Positions 18,604 to 27,019 of a DNA stretch of 64,000 nucleotides are shown here, piece after piece. A program made the translations under genes and the position numbers. The stretch lies in assembly GCA_035527845.1 (NCBI GenBank), contig DATKZT010000070.1, positions 42,777-106,776 of the forward strand. Reading direction: 5' to 3'. Every line of letters starts with the position of its first letter. Within the stretch, counting starts at the first letter, position 1. Source of the stretch: JAUWKC01 sp035527845. GTDB lineage: Bacteria; Planctomycetota; Phycisphaerae; Sedimentisphaerales; Anaerobacaceae. The notes under the pieces are model-generated. The model was not told the origin of the DNA. It was given only the letters and a program-made list of their open reading frames with translations, and ran no database searches.

Positions 18604-20082
18604 TCACAACTCTGTCGCTGGCAAAGCCGGATCGTTAATGCTTCGCATTTTGTCCAGCAATTTCGCGTTCAGGGACCGGCGTACGTTCTGGATGCGAGGC
18701 TCGGGCGAGTCAATCAGGTTGGCTGTCTCGGCGGGGTCGTTCGCCAAATCGTACAATTCATCCTTTATGAAATGGTCGAAGTCACGGACCAGCTTCCAGC
18801 GGCGTGTTCGGTAAGCCCGCATGACACCCGCTCCCCGCATCGTGTATTGCACGAACAGGTCGTTGTCCCATTCGACCACGCTGCCTTTTAGTAGAGGCAG
18901 AAAATCCCGACCGCGGATGGTTTGGTCCTTCGGCACACTCAATGCCGCCATCGCCAGCACCGTCGGAAACCAGTCGAGAAAAGAAATGGTCTGTTCAATG
19001 GTCTTTCCGGGCGTGATGACGCCGGGCCAGCGTATGAGTGCAGGGACGCGCAGCGAGTTATCGTAGAGATTCGGGCGCTCTTGACGATTGTCGGTAAGCG
19101 TCCAGCTTGCGTTGCCCTTTCCCTCGACAGCGTTATGGCCGACGTTGTAGCCATTGTCCGAGGTGAATATGACCACGGTATTGTCGGTGAGTTTGAGGTC
19201 ATCAAGCAGTTCCAGAATCCGGGCCAGATTGCGGTCCACACTTGCGACGCTGCCGAGGTATTCACGCATCATTCGCTCGACGAGCGGCACATCCAGCTTC
19301 GGAAAATCCGGGTCAGGAATTTCGGGGTCCATATTTTCGAAGCGGCTGAAGTCGGCTTCACTTAAAGGCAGCCACGTGTGTCCCCGGTCCGACGCCCGGC
19401 TGATGGTGCTCGCGTGCGGCGCCCAGTAGTGCAAAGAAAGCATGAACGGTCCACCCTTTTTGCGGCGGATAAAATCGACAGCGTAGTCGGTAAGAATATC
19501 CGGCGTGTAGCCCTGCGCCTGCTGAACCTCGCCGTTCACTTCAATTTTCGGATTCTTCGATGTCTCGCCGCCCCAGCGAAAGCCGGTGAATTCATTGTAG
19601 CCGAAAAGCCTGGGGTGATACTCGTCTTTCTCTCCGAGATGCCATTTTCCAATCAGGCCGGTTGTGTAGCCGGCGCCCGCCAGCATTCGAGGCCAGGCCG
19701 CAAAGCTCGGCTCGAGACCCGCTTTCTTACTCTTGATAAAATCGGTGATACCGAGTTCGGTGCTGTACCTGCTGGTGAGCAGCGAAGCGCGTGAGGGACT
19801 GCATACAGGGGTGGTGACAAAGCAGTTGGTCAGACGAACACCTTCGCTCCGCAATTTGTTCATATTCGGAGTATAGGCGTCGGGATTCGGCGCCGCGCCG
19901 AACGCCCAGGGCGCCTGGTCGTCGGTCAGTATGAAGATAATGTTTGGTCTTCGTCGCGGGACATCTGGTGTGGGTCGTCTCCCGGTCGCGGCACATCCGG
20001 CGAGGGCCGTCGCGGCGGCACCGGCGCCAACGGCTTTGAGGAAATCGCGACGTGTCCACATTGGAACGTTCGTCTCTGCCAT
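18604..20082 (-). CDS. Tat-exported lipoprotein-type sulfatase (DDQAPWAFG type)
   Basis: A 492-residue S1 sulfatase. The start at 20082 is chosen because GGAGAGCTGAAG precedes it and it directly gives MWTRRDFLKAVGAGAAA with an LAGC lipobox (Cys30); a longer upstream frame only reads antisense-like sequence of the previous gene. Metal region FILTDDQAPWAFG, formylglycine Cys94 in TTPVCSPSRASLLTSRYSTE (Ser where Gly is usual), GKWHLGEKDEYHP and FTSDNGYNVGHNAVEG are present. It is a clear paralogue of the gene at 28556. Only 2 nt separate it from the preceding sulfatase stop, indicating translational coupling. Confidence 0.93.
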   Translation of the reverse strand: MAETNVPMWTRRDFLKAVGAGAAATALAGCAATGRRPTPDVPRRRPNIIFILTDDQAPWAFGAAPNPDAYTPNMNKLRSEGVRLTNCFVTTPVCSPSRASLLTSRYSTELGITDFIKSKKAGLEPSFAAWPRMLAGAGYTTGLIGKWHLGEKDEYHPRLFGYNEFTGFRWGGETSKNPKIEVNGEVQQAQGYTPDILTDYAVDFIRRKKGGPFMLSLHYWAPHASTISRASDRGHTWLPLSEADFSRFENMDPEIPDPDFPKLDVPLVERMMREYLGSVASVDRNLARILELLDDLKLTDNTVVIFTSDNGYNVGHNAVEGKGNASWTLTDNRQERPNLYDNSLRVPALIRWPGVITPGKTIEQTISFLDWFPTVLAMAALSVPKDQTIRGRDFLPLLKGSVVEWDNDLFVQYTMRGAGVMRAYRTRRWKLVRDFDHFIKDELYDLANDPAETANLIDSPEPRIQNVRRSLNAKLLDKMRSINDPALPATEL

Positions 20083-20084
20083 CT

Positions 20085-21482
20085 TCAGCTCTCCATCGGC
20101 CAGTTCGGCGAATCGGTTCGCGCGGTCCTGAGGTATTCTTCGAAGACGGTTACAACCTCCGGATGGCGGGCGGCCACGTCGTGTTCTTCGCGGAGGTCTT
20201 CGCTGAGATCGTACAATTCGAGAGGCAGGCCGGGTTTTCGGCGCCTGGCCTTCCAGTTGCGCCATCGCACCACCTGCTGCAATTGAGGCGGCGGCGATTC
20301 CCAGTACATGAAACGTTCACTCAGGCTGCGCTGTTTGCCTGTGAGCAGGGCCGGCACAACGCTTGTGCCATCGATGTTCGCCGGCGGCCCGACCCCGGCA
20401 AGTTCGGCCAGCGTGGGCATGACGTCGGCATAATACCATTGTGCGTCACTAACCTTTCCCGCCTGGACCCTGCCGGGCCAGCGGACAACCATAGGCGTGC
20501 GAATGCCGCCCTCATTGAAACCGCCCTTGCCTCCTTTGAGAGGGCCGCTGCTGTTGAACAGGGGGCCGCCTGCGCCGGCGGCGCCGTTATCCGAGCAGAA
20601 GAAGGTGATGGTGTTGTTATCGATGCCAAGCTCTTTGAGCAGGTCGAGAATATGCCCCACGTCCCTATCCATGCGGGTGATCATGGCAGCGAAGATTTTG
20701 GCTTTTTCCGGCCAGGGTTTATCGCCGTACGGTTCGATGCTCGGCACCTCAAGATTGAAGTGGGGAATCGTGTAAGGAACGTAGAGGAAGAACGGCTTTT
20801 TGTGATGGCGGCGAATAAAGTCGAGCGCGAAGTCGGTGAAGAGATCCTGAGAATACTGCTGCCGCCTGCCATCCCTGTTACCATCAATGAAAACCTTTTG
20901 CCCATTGCGCCAGAGGTAGTCGGTGTAATAGAAGACGGCGTGATTCTGGTTGAGGTAACCGAACCACTCATCGAATCCCTGTAGGTTCGGGACGCCCGTG
21001 GTGCCGGGGTCGCCCAGACCCCATTTTCCCGTGATGCCCGTCGCGTAGCCGGCCTGCTTCAAGACCTCGGCAACCGTTACGTCCTCATCCTTGAGCGGCA
21101 GCCTGCACCCGCCGCCGGTCATCTCGTCCGGCACGCCGCCTACCCTGCACTTATTTTCGCGGACGCGCGTGTGCCCGGTGTGCTGGCCCGTTATCAGCAC
21201 GCTGCGCGACGGCGCACAGACGCAGGCGCCGGCATAGCACTGGGTAAAACGCATCCCCTCTGCCGCCATTCGGTCCACACTCGGCGTTCGAATCAGCTTC
21301 TGGCCATAGCAGCCCAGGTCGCCGTAGCCCAAATCGTCCGCCATGATGAAGATAATGTTGGGTCTGGGAGCTTTTCCGGCAAGGTTCGCAAGTGATCCCA
21401 TGCATCCGGCAAGCGAGACGGCTGCTGCGCCGGCCCCCACGCTTTTTAGAAAATCACGTCGCGTAGAACAGGTCTTGTGCAT
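20085..21482 (-). CDS. Tat-exported lipoprotein-type sulfatase
   Basis: 465 residues. Leader KTCSTRRDFLKSVGAGAAA with an LAGC lipobox (Cys27); FIMADDLGYGDLGCYGQK metal region; formylglycine Cys89 in GACVCAPSRSVLITGQHTGH; GKWGLGDPGTTG replaces the usual GKWHLG; FFCSDNGAAG is the distal metal site. The Cys-Ala-Pro-Ser-Arg context, TGHTRVREN and GKWGLG are shared with the genes at 21809 and 36830, so these three are paralogues, probably of one arylsulfatase subfamily. It runs into the next gene with a 2-nt gap. Confidence 0.93.
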   Translation of the reverse strand: MHKTCSTRRDFLKSVGAGAAAVSLAGCMGSLANLAGKAPRPNIIFIMADDLGYGDLGCYGQKLIRTPSVDRMAAEGMRFTQCYAGACVCAPSRSVLITGQHTGHTRVRENKCRVGGVPDEMTGGGCRLPLKDEDVTVAEVLKQAGYATGITGKWGLGDPGTTGVPNLQGFDEWFGYLNQNHAVFYYTDYLWRNGQKVFIDGNRDGRRQQYSQDLFTDFALDFIRRHHKKPFFLYVPYTIPHFNLEVPSIEPYGDKPWPEKAKIFAAMITRMDRDVGHILDLLKELGIDNNTITFFCSDNGAAGAGGPLFNSSGPLKGGKGGFNEGGIRTPMVVRWPGRVQAGKVSDAQWYYADVMPTLAELAGVGPPANIDGTSVVPALLTGKQRSLSERFMYWESPPPQLQQVVRWRNWKARRRKPGLPLELYDLSEDLREEHDVAARHPEVVTVFEEYLRTARTDSPNWPMES

Positions 21483-21558
21483 GTCTGCCCCTTCGTATCA
21501 AAATCGATGTCAAACGCTCGTTGACCGGCTTACTCATTTTACTGCTGCTCCTTTTGTT

Positions 21559-21755
21559 TCAGTGTCCTGACATAAGGTTGCCGTAGCAGCCCGCATCACA
21601 CCAGGTCATATCATCGGCAATCATAAGAAAAATATTGGGGGGGCTTCTTCGCCAGGCGCGCCGGCGAGAGAGACCTTGCCCGCTGCGGTCAATACAGCCG
21701 CGCCCAGCCCCGCGAATTTTAGAAAACCGCGCCTTGTAAAACGCTCATCAGTCAT
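21559..21755 (-). pseudogene. Decayed 5' remnant of a further sulfatase
   Basis: The ATG at 21755 opens a Tat-type leader (FTRRGFLKFAGLGAAVLTAA). The frame then breaks in a seven-base homopolymer (21637-21643 on the plus strand). Shifting by one base restores the sulfatase strand NIFLMIADDMTWCDAGCYGN. The reading ends at a stop a few codons later, before any C-x-P-x-R motif. The DDMTWCD wording differs from all other sulfatases in the window, so this is the relic of a distinct subfamily member and not a piece of a neighbour. It lies between two intact sulfatases. Confidence 0.8.
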
Positions 21756-21808
21756 GTTCGCTCACTCCTATCACGGCATTGGAGGCGCAGTATATTCACT
21801 GTCTTCCA

Positions 21809-23263
21809 TCATTTCTTCTGCTGTTTGGGTATCGGCCAGCGCTCGGTGTCGGTCCGCGCGGATTTCAAAATTGTCTCAATTCTTGAAATCACATCAGGGT
21901 GCCTGTCGGCGACGTTATGCTTTTCCGCGATGTCGCTTTTCAGGTCATAAAGTTCCAGCGGGGCATTCGGGTCTTCGTGGACGTTGAGGCGGACGGCCTT
22001 GAAGTCGCCCATCCGCACGGCCTGTTTACCGCCCCTTTCGTGAAACTCCCAGTAAAGGTACTCGTGCTCTTTCTGCTTGCCCGGCTGTCCCAGCAGCGTC
22101 GGAACCATCGAGATGCCGTCGGTCTTTTCCGGCGCTTTTGCCCCGCCCAATTCGGCCGCGGTGGGAAGAAAATCCCAGAAAGCAGAGATATGGTCGCTGA
22201 CGGAACCCGGCTTGATTTTCCCCGGCCAGCGGGCTATCAGGGGCACACGGATGCCGCCTTCGTAAAGGTCGCGCTTTATGCCGGTCAACGGACCATTGCT
22301 GTTGAAAAACGCGGGGTCGGCGCCGCCTTCCTCATGTGGGCCGTTATCGCTGGCAAACATGACAAGCGTGTTGTCATCGATACCCAGCTCTTCGAGTTTG
22401 GCCAGCAGCGTGCCGATGTCACGGTCCATCCGGCTTATCATGGCAGCGTGACCCTTCTTGGGGTCGGGCCAGTCCTTGTCCCTGTATATCCCGTAGTCGG
22501 GCACCTCCATACCGTTGCCGATGTGCCGGCCGCCCTCGTTGTTGGCGTGCGGGATGGTGTAAGCCAGATACAGGAAAAACGGCTCATTCCTGAAAACATC
22601 GACAAATCTCAGCGCCTCGGCGCTGAACAAATCGTGGGAATACGTGCCCTGCCGCCACGACCAGCCCTGCTCGCCCTGGTAGCCTGCCGCAAGCCTATTA
22701 TCATCGAGAAGTACTTTGTCTTCGTTTCTCCAGAGGAATTCCGGATAGTAGTTATGGGCGTGGACCATATTGAGATAGCCGAAGAAGTAATCGAACCCGT
22801 TGCGCTCCGGGTCGCCCGGCGGTGGAGGATGGCCGACACCCCATTTGCCGATTATCCCGGTGACATAGCCGGCGCCTTTTAGAACTTCGGCGACGGTGAC
22901 ATCTTCGGGCTCCATCAGGATACGGGAATTGGCGCGGACGCGGCAGTGCCCGGTATGCAGGCCGGTCATCAGCGAGCACCGCGAGGGGGCACAGACCGTA
23001 CTGCCCGCATAATGCTGAGTGAACCGCATACCTTCGGCTGCCATGAGGTCCAGGTTCGGCGTCTGTATTTGCTTCTGGCCGTAGCATCCGAGGTCGCCGT
23101 AGCCCAGGTCGTCGGCCAGAATAAAAATTATGTTCGGCTGCTTGCGGGTCGCTGTGTCTGCGGGCCCCGCCGAGGCACAACCGGACAGCAGTGAGAAAGC
23201 TCCCGCTGAAACCGCCGCCGAACCCATCTTCCTAAGAAACTCTCTTCTTGTGTGCCTGTTCAT
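21809..23263 (-). CDS. Tat-exported lipoprotein-type sulfatase
   Basis: 484 residues from the ATG at 23263, which has GGAGCAATT before it. Leader HTRREFLRKMGSAAVSAGAF with an LSGC lipobox (Cys29). FILADDLGYGDLGCYGQK, formylglycine Cys91 in GSTVCAPSRCSLMTGLHTGH, GKWGVGHPPPPGDPERNGFD and FASDNGPHEEGG follow. It is a paralogue of the genes at 20085 and 36830. Its leader is strikingly like that of the upstream gene (23283), although the catalytic domains belong to different groups. The gap to that gene is 19 nt. Confidence 0.93.
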   Translation of the reverse strand: MNRHTRREFLRKMGSAAVSAGAFSLLSGCASAGPADTATRKQPNIIFILADDLGYGDLGCYGQKQIQTPNLDLMAAEGMRFTQHYAGSTVCAPSRCSLMTGLHTGHCRVRANSRILMEPEDVTVAEVLKGAGYVTGIIGKWGVGHPPPPGDPERNGFDYFFGYLNMVHAHNYYPEFLWRNEDKVLLDDNRLAAGYQGEQGWSWRQGTYSHDLFSAEALRFVDVFRNEPFFLYLAYTIPHANNEGGRHIGNGMEVPDYGIYRDKDWPDPKKGHAAMISRMDRDIGTLLAKLEELGIDDNTLVMFASDNGPHEEGGADPAFFNSNGPLTGIKRDLYEGGIRVPLIARWPGKIKPGSVSDHISAFWDFLPTAAELGGAKAPEKTDGISMVPTLLGQPGKQKEHEYLYWEFHERGGKQAVRMGDFKAVRLNVHEDPNAPLELYDLKSDIAEKHNVADRHPDVISRIETILKSARTDTERWPIPKQQKK

Positions 23264-23282
23264 AATTGCTCCAAAGACAGTA

Positions 23283-25052
23283 TCAGCCCAACCGATTAGC
23301 GCGGACGTAATAGGCGCCGCACAACTCCTTGCCAGCTTTGTCATACAGCCAGGTCTGCAACCGGCACTTGCCGGCTTTGAGTGGGACCGTAAAGGTAACG
23401 TACTTATCACCCGACGCGACCGGCTTCGTCTCCTCGAACCGGTCGATTTTCATGAGGGCCTTAGTGACGGGCAAGGCCGTTACTTCGTACCCGCGAATTG
23501 TCAGAGGCGCATCCATTGCCATATCGGCTTCGAGGGGATAACGTGACATGGTGAACTCATACCTGCCGTCCCGTTCGACAAGAACATTCCAGTAGGAATT
23601 GTTGCCGCCGTTAATGTCACGGAAGTTATCGGCATATAGCATATACCACTGTGCGCACGTCAGGTCCGTGGGGTTCTCATATTTGGAGCCGATATGAACA
23701 TAGCACGGTTGATTGGCAATCGGCTCGACCTCGGAGTGCCAGCGCTCGTAATGGTCGCGCATGGCCTTGACAATATCGGGATGCTTATCGGCCACGTTCT
23801 GCTTTTGCCCCGGGTCAGCGCCAATGTTGTAGAGCTCTTCGCCTTTGACGAGCCGCCACTTCTTCCACAAGACAGCCGAATTCCACTTTGAGATGTCAAT
23901 GCCGTACTGCACGACTATCATACGGTCGGACAACGTCTTTTCGGCACCGCGCAGAAGAGACGCCAGGCTGACTCCATCCAGCCTTGTCACTCCGACGGGA
24001 GGCGTCAAAGCGCAAAGTTCAATCAGCGTCGGAAACAGGTCCCGGCACGTAGTCAGCTCATCGATGTCACTGCCCTGTTGCAGCCCGCCTTTTGGCCATC
24101 GAATAAAGCAGGCCGCACGATGTCCGCCGTCATACAGTTGTCGCTTACCGCCCCTCATACCGGCGTTGAACACTTTGACGCCGCCGGCCCCGCCGTTATC
24201 CGTCAGGAAGATCAGAATCGTGTTTTCGGCGATTCCCACCTCTTCGAGCATCCGCATGAGCTTGCCCATATTCTCGTCGATATTTGCAATCATCCCGAAG
24301 AACTTGGCTGCGTTGCCGTGCTGCTCGTAGCCGGCGGCGTACTTCTCAGGCACCAATAGAGGCGAGTGAGGCAGGTTCGTCGGAAGATAACAAAAGAAAC
24401 GCTCGTTCTGCTTCGCGCATGCCTTTATCCACTTCATGGCCTCAGTAAACCAGACGTCGTTGCAGTAGCCGTCGTATTTCTGCAGCCTGCCGTTATGGTA
24501 GTAAGTATCGTCGAAGTAGTCGTTGCCCCAATAAGCACCGGCAGATGTTATGCCCCACGACTTGTGGTACACCGTCTCCTCGAAGCCGCGATACTGAGGC
24601 AGATAGGGATAGTTGTCGCCCAGATGCCATTTGCCGAACAAGCCCGTACGGTAGCCGCTCGCCTTAAAGATATCGGCCATAGTGGGGACATCCTGGCGCA
24701 GCATATCGAGCCCGCCGCAGACGTGCCGCGCCCTGTTGCGCAGGGCATCGAGCCCTGACATGAGCTGGCTGCGCGTCGGCGTGCACATCGGCGCAACGTG
24801 GAAATCGGTCAGCCGCACGCTCTGTCCGTGCAGCGTGTCGAGATTCGGCGTCCTGAGCACGGGGTTGCCGTGGCAGGAGAAATCGCCGTAGCCCTGGTCG
24901 TCGGTCATAACCAGAACAACATTGGGCCGCTGGGATTCTGCAGCCGCATTTGGGCGGGCCCCGGCGCAGCCTGCCGACAGCGATAAGGCGCCTGCCGAAA
25001 CCGTCGCCGAACCCATCGTCTTGAGGAACTCTCTTCGCGTTTGTCGCACCAT
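23283..25052 (-). CDS. Tat-exported arylsulfatase with C-terminal beta domain
   Basis: 589 residues. Leader QTRREFLKTMGSATVSAGAL with an SAGC lipobox (Cys29). Metal region VMTDDQGYGDFSCHGNP, formylglycine Cys90 in VAPMCTPTRSQLMSGLDALR, GKWHLGDNYPYLPQYRGF and FLTDNGGAGG. After the catalytic part, residues about 480-589 form an added beta-rich domain (GRYEFTMSRYPLEADMAMDA ... CRLQTWLYDKAGK), as in some arylsulfatases of the N-acetylgalactosamine-4-sulfatase-like group. That family resemblance is tentative. It follows the HEAT-repeat sulfatase by 17 nt. Confidence 0.92.
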   Translation of the reverse strand: MVRQTRREFLKTMGSATVSAGALSLSAGCAGARPNAAAESQRPNVVLVMTDDQGYGDFSCHGNPVLRTPNLDTLHGQSVRLTDFHVAPMCTPTRSQLMSGLDALRNRARHVCGGLDMLRQDVPTMADIFKASGYRTGLFGKWHLGDNYPYLPQYRGFEETVYHKSWGITSAGAYWGNDYFDDTYYHNGRLQKYDGYCNDVWFTEAMKWIKACAKQNERFFCYLPTNLPHSPLLVPEKYAAGYEQHGNAAKFFGMIANIDENMGKLMRMLEEVGIAENTILIFLTDNGGAGGVKVFNAGMRGGKRQLYDGGHRAACFIRWPKGGLQQGSDIDELTTCRDLFPTLIELCALTPPVGVTRLDGVSLASLLRGAEKTLSDRMIVVQYGIDISKWNSAVLWKKWRLVKGEELYNIGADPGQKQNVADKHPDIVKAMRDHYERWHSEVEPIANQPCYVHIGSKYENPTDLTCAQWYMLYADNFRDINGGNNSYWNVLVERDGRYEFTMSRYPLEADMAMDAPLTIRGYEVTALPVTKALMKIDRFEETKPVASGDKYVTFTVPLKAGKCRLQTWLYDKAGKELCGAYYVRANRLG

Positions 25053-25069
25053 GTCAATTCTCCCTTGCC

Positions 25070-26995
25070 CTATTCACTCTCCTGCTCACTGCCGCCCTGC
25101 AGAGCGGCGACAAGGCGGTTCGAAATTCTCATGACATATTCGTACTTGTCCCCTCGTGCCTCCTTCAGAGGTTCGAGAGCGGGCCGGGCCTTTTCGCCGA
25201 TATCCTCCAAAGCCAAAGCGGCATAGTGTCGCACAATCTGGTCGTCGTTTCGCAGCTCTTCGATCAAAACAGGCAACCCCTCGCCTTCCATACCCATCTT
25301 GCAAAGGGCCCGGGCTGCCTCGACCCGCACGCCCAGCGAGCCATCCTTCAGCGACTGCCTCAACACGCCAGCCGCCTCGACACACTTGGCATCGAGGCCC
25401 ATATTGCCCAGTGACCTCGCCGCCCACCAGCGTATGGACGGACGCTTATCGTTCGTTGCTCCGACGAGATCCTTTATCCCCGCCCTGCCTCGCTCGCCCG
25501 CTTCAATAACCTTAATAATATCGCTGACAAGCTCCCGATTTTCTCTTTTTCCCAGCACGTCGTATTCGGTGCCATACTTGTTGGTGAGCACTTCAAGCTC
25601 CGGCTCCGGTATCAGGCCGACATCACCGGTCTCGACGATCCACTTCTTCAGACGTGAGCGCATCTGGTTCAGCACTTTTTCGTATGCGGGCAAACCTGCA
25701 AGATTATTTATTTCATGTGGGTCATTCGCCAGGTCATACAGCTCCTCCGCAGGTCTGGTCGGAGCAAGCATCCGCGCCTGGACGAGGTCGAGTTTCCCCT
25801 CGGCGAAAAGTCTGCGAATCGTTTTGATGATTTGCTTGTTGTCTTTATATCTGTTGTGTTGAAGGTGTGACCGGTTGGGGTAGAAATTTCGGATGTATTT
25901 GTAGCGCATGCTGCGCACGCATCGGATGCAGTCCAGAGTTTCGTCGCAGCGGTCGCGGGCAGCGAAGATATAGTCTCGCGGTTTATAGTCACGGCCGAAT
26001 AACGGCCTGCCCTGCATATAATGCGGAACGGCAATGCCGGCCAACAGCAGCGAGGTCGCGGCGATGTCGATATGACTGACGAGGTCATCACTCGCCGTGC
26101 CGCCCTTGAGTACACCGGGCCCGCGGATAATCAGCGGGACGCGAATACCCTCATCGTAGAGAAACTGCTTGCCGCGGGCGTGGCTGATGCCGTGGTCGGT
26201 CCACAGAAAAACAACCGTGTTATCCGCAATACCCTCATCTTCGAGCCGCTGAAGTATTTTGCCGACCTCAGCATCGAGATAAATGACGGAGTTTAGATAC
26301 TGCGCCCAATCGGCGCGTATCACCGGATGGTCAGGGTAGTAGGGAGGCAGCTTCACCTTCGCGGGGTCAACGGGATTAGGAACGGGGGCGGCACGGTACT
26401 TGCCGCCGCGCAGTTGAATCTGAGCAAAGAAGGGCTGGCCGCCGCTGCGATTCTTCCAGTCGTTGTCATCGTAAACCGCCTGATCCCATACGAAGTTGTA
26501 GTCGGTCTTGCCGAGCTTTCTGTCGGCCGATACGAGGTCGCCGTGATAAACGGTGGTTTTTGGTCCGCCGTTTGATGTGTAGTAGCCGTGCTGTTTGAAA
26601 TACTCCGGCAGCAGCTTGATGTGCTCGGGCAAATGTATTTCGCTGCCGGGCCACGAGCTGCGATGGTGATGGGCGCCGATGGTGGTCTGGTACATGCCGG
26701 TTATCATGGCGGACCGGCTGGGCGAGCACACGGGGCAGGTGACAAAGGCGTTCCTGAACAGCACCCCTTCGCCGGCAAGACGATCAATGTTGGGCGTCTG
26801 AATGGTCGTCTCGCCGCAGCAGCTCCAGTGCGGCGACATGTCCTCTGCAATTATCCAAAGGATGTTGGGCCTTGCTTTAGACGGACCAACCGAAAAGGAG
26901 GGCGCGCCGCCGGCACAGCCGGCCAACGCCGCGCCCGCAGCTCCGAGTCCGATGTTCCTTAGAAAGTCGCGTCGCGTGCAACTACATTTGTCCAT
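25070..26995 (-). CDS. Heparan N-sulfatase-like sulfatase fused to HEAT repeats
   Basis: 641 residues. Leader KCSCTRRDFLRNIGLGAAGA with an LAGC lipobox (Cys27). Catalytic features are WIIAEDMSPHWSCCGE, formylglycine Cys90 in TCPVCSPSRSAMITGMYQTT followed by IGAHHHRS, GKTDYNFVW and VFLWTDHGISHARGKQ. This set resembles the heparan N-sulfatase-like (S1_8) group. Residues about 505-635 are alpha-helical HEAT-type repeats: RPSIRWWAARSLGNMG, SLGVRVEAARALCKMG and DQIVRHYAALALEDIG. The repeats may mediate substrate or partner binding. Substrate assignment is by resemblance only. Confidence 0.9.
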   Translation of the reverse strand: MDKCSCTRRDFLRNIGLGAAGAALAGCAGGAPSFSVGPSKARPNILWIIAEDMSPHWSCCGETTIQTPNIDRLAGEGVLFRNAFVTCPVCSPSRSAMITGMYQTTIGAHHHRSSWPGSEIHLPEHIKLLPEYFKQHGYYTSNGGPKTTVYHGDLVSADRKLGKTDYNFVWDQAVYDDNDWKNRSGGQPFFAQIQLRGGKYRAAPVPNPVDPAKVKLPPYYPDHPVIRADWAQYLNSVIYLDAEVGKILQRLEDEGIADNTVVFLWTDHGISHARGKQFLYDEGIRVPLIIRGPGVLKGGTASDDLVSHIDIAATSLLLAGIAVPHYMQGRPLFGRDYKPRDYIFAARDRCDETLDCIRCVRSMRYKYIRNFYPNRSHLQHNRYKDNKQIIKTIRRLFAEGKLDLVQARMLAPTRPAEELYDLANDPHEINNLAGLPAYEKVLNQMRSRLKKWIVETGDVGLIPEPELEVLTNKYGTEYDVLGKRENRELVSDIIKVIEAGERGRAGIKDLVGATNDKRPSIRWWAARSLGNMGLDAKCVEAAGVLRQSLKDGSLGVRVEAARALCKMGMEGEGLPVLIEELRNDDQIVRHYAALALEDIGEKARPALEPLKEARGDKYEYVMRISNRLVAALQGGSEQESE

Positions 26996-27019
26996 ACCTT
27001 TTCCACCTCCCTTAACGGA

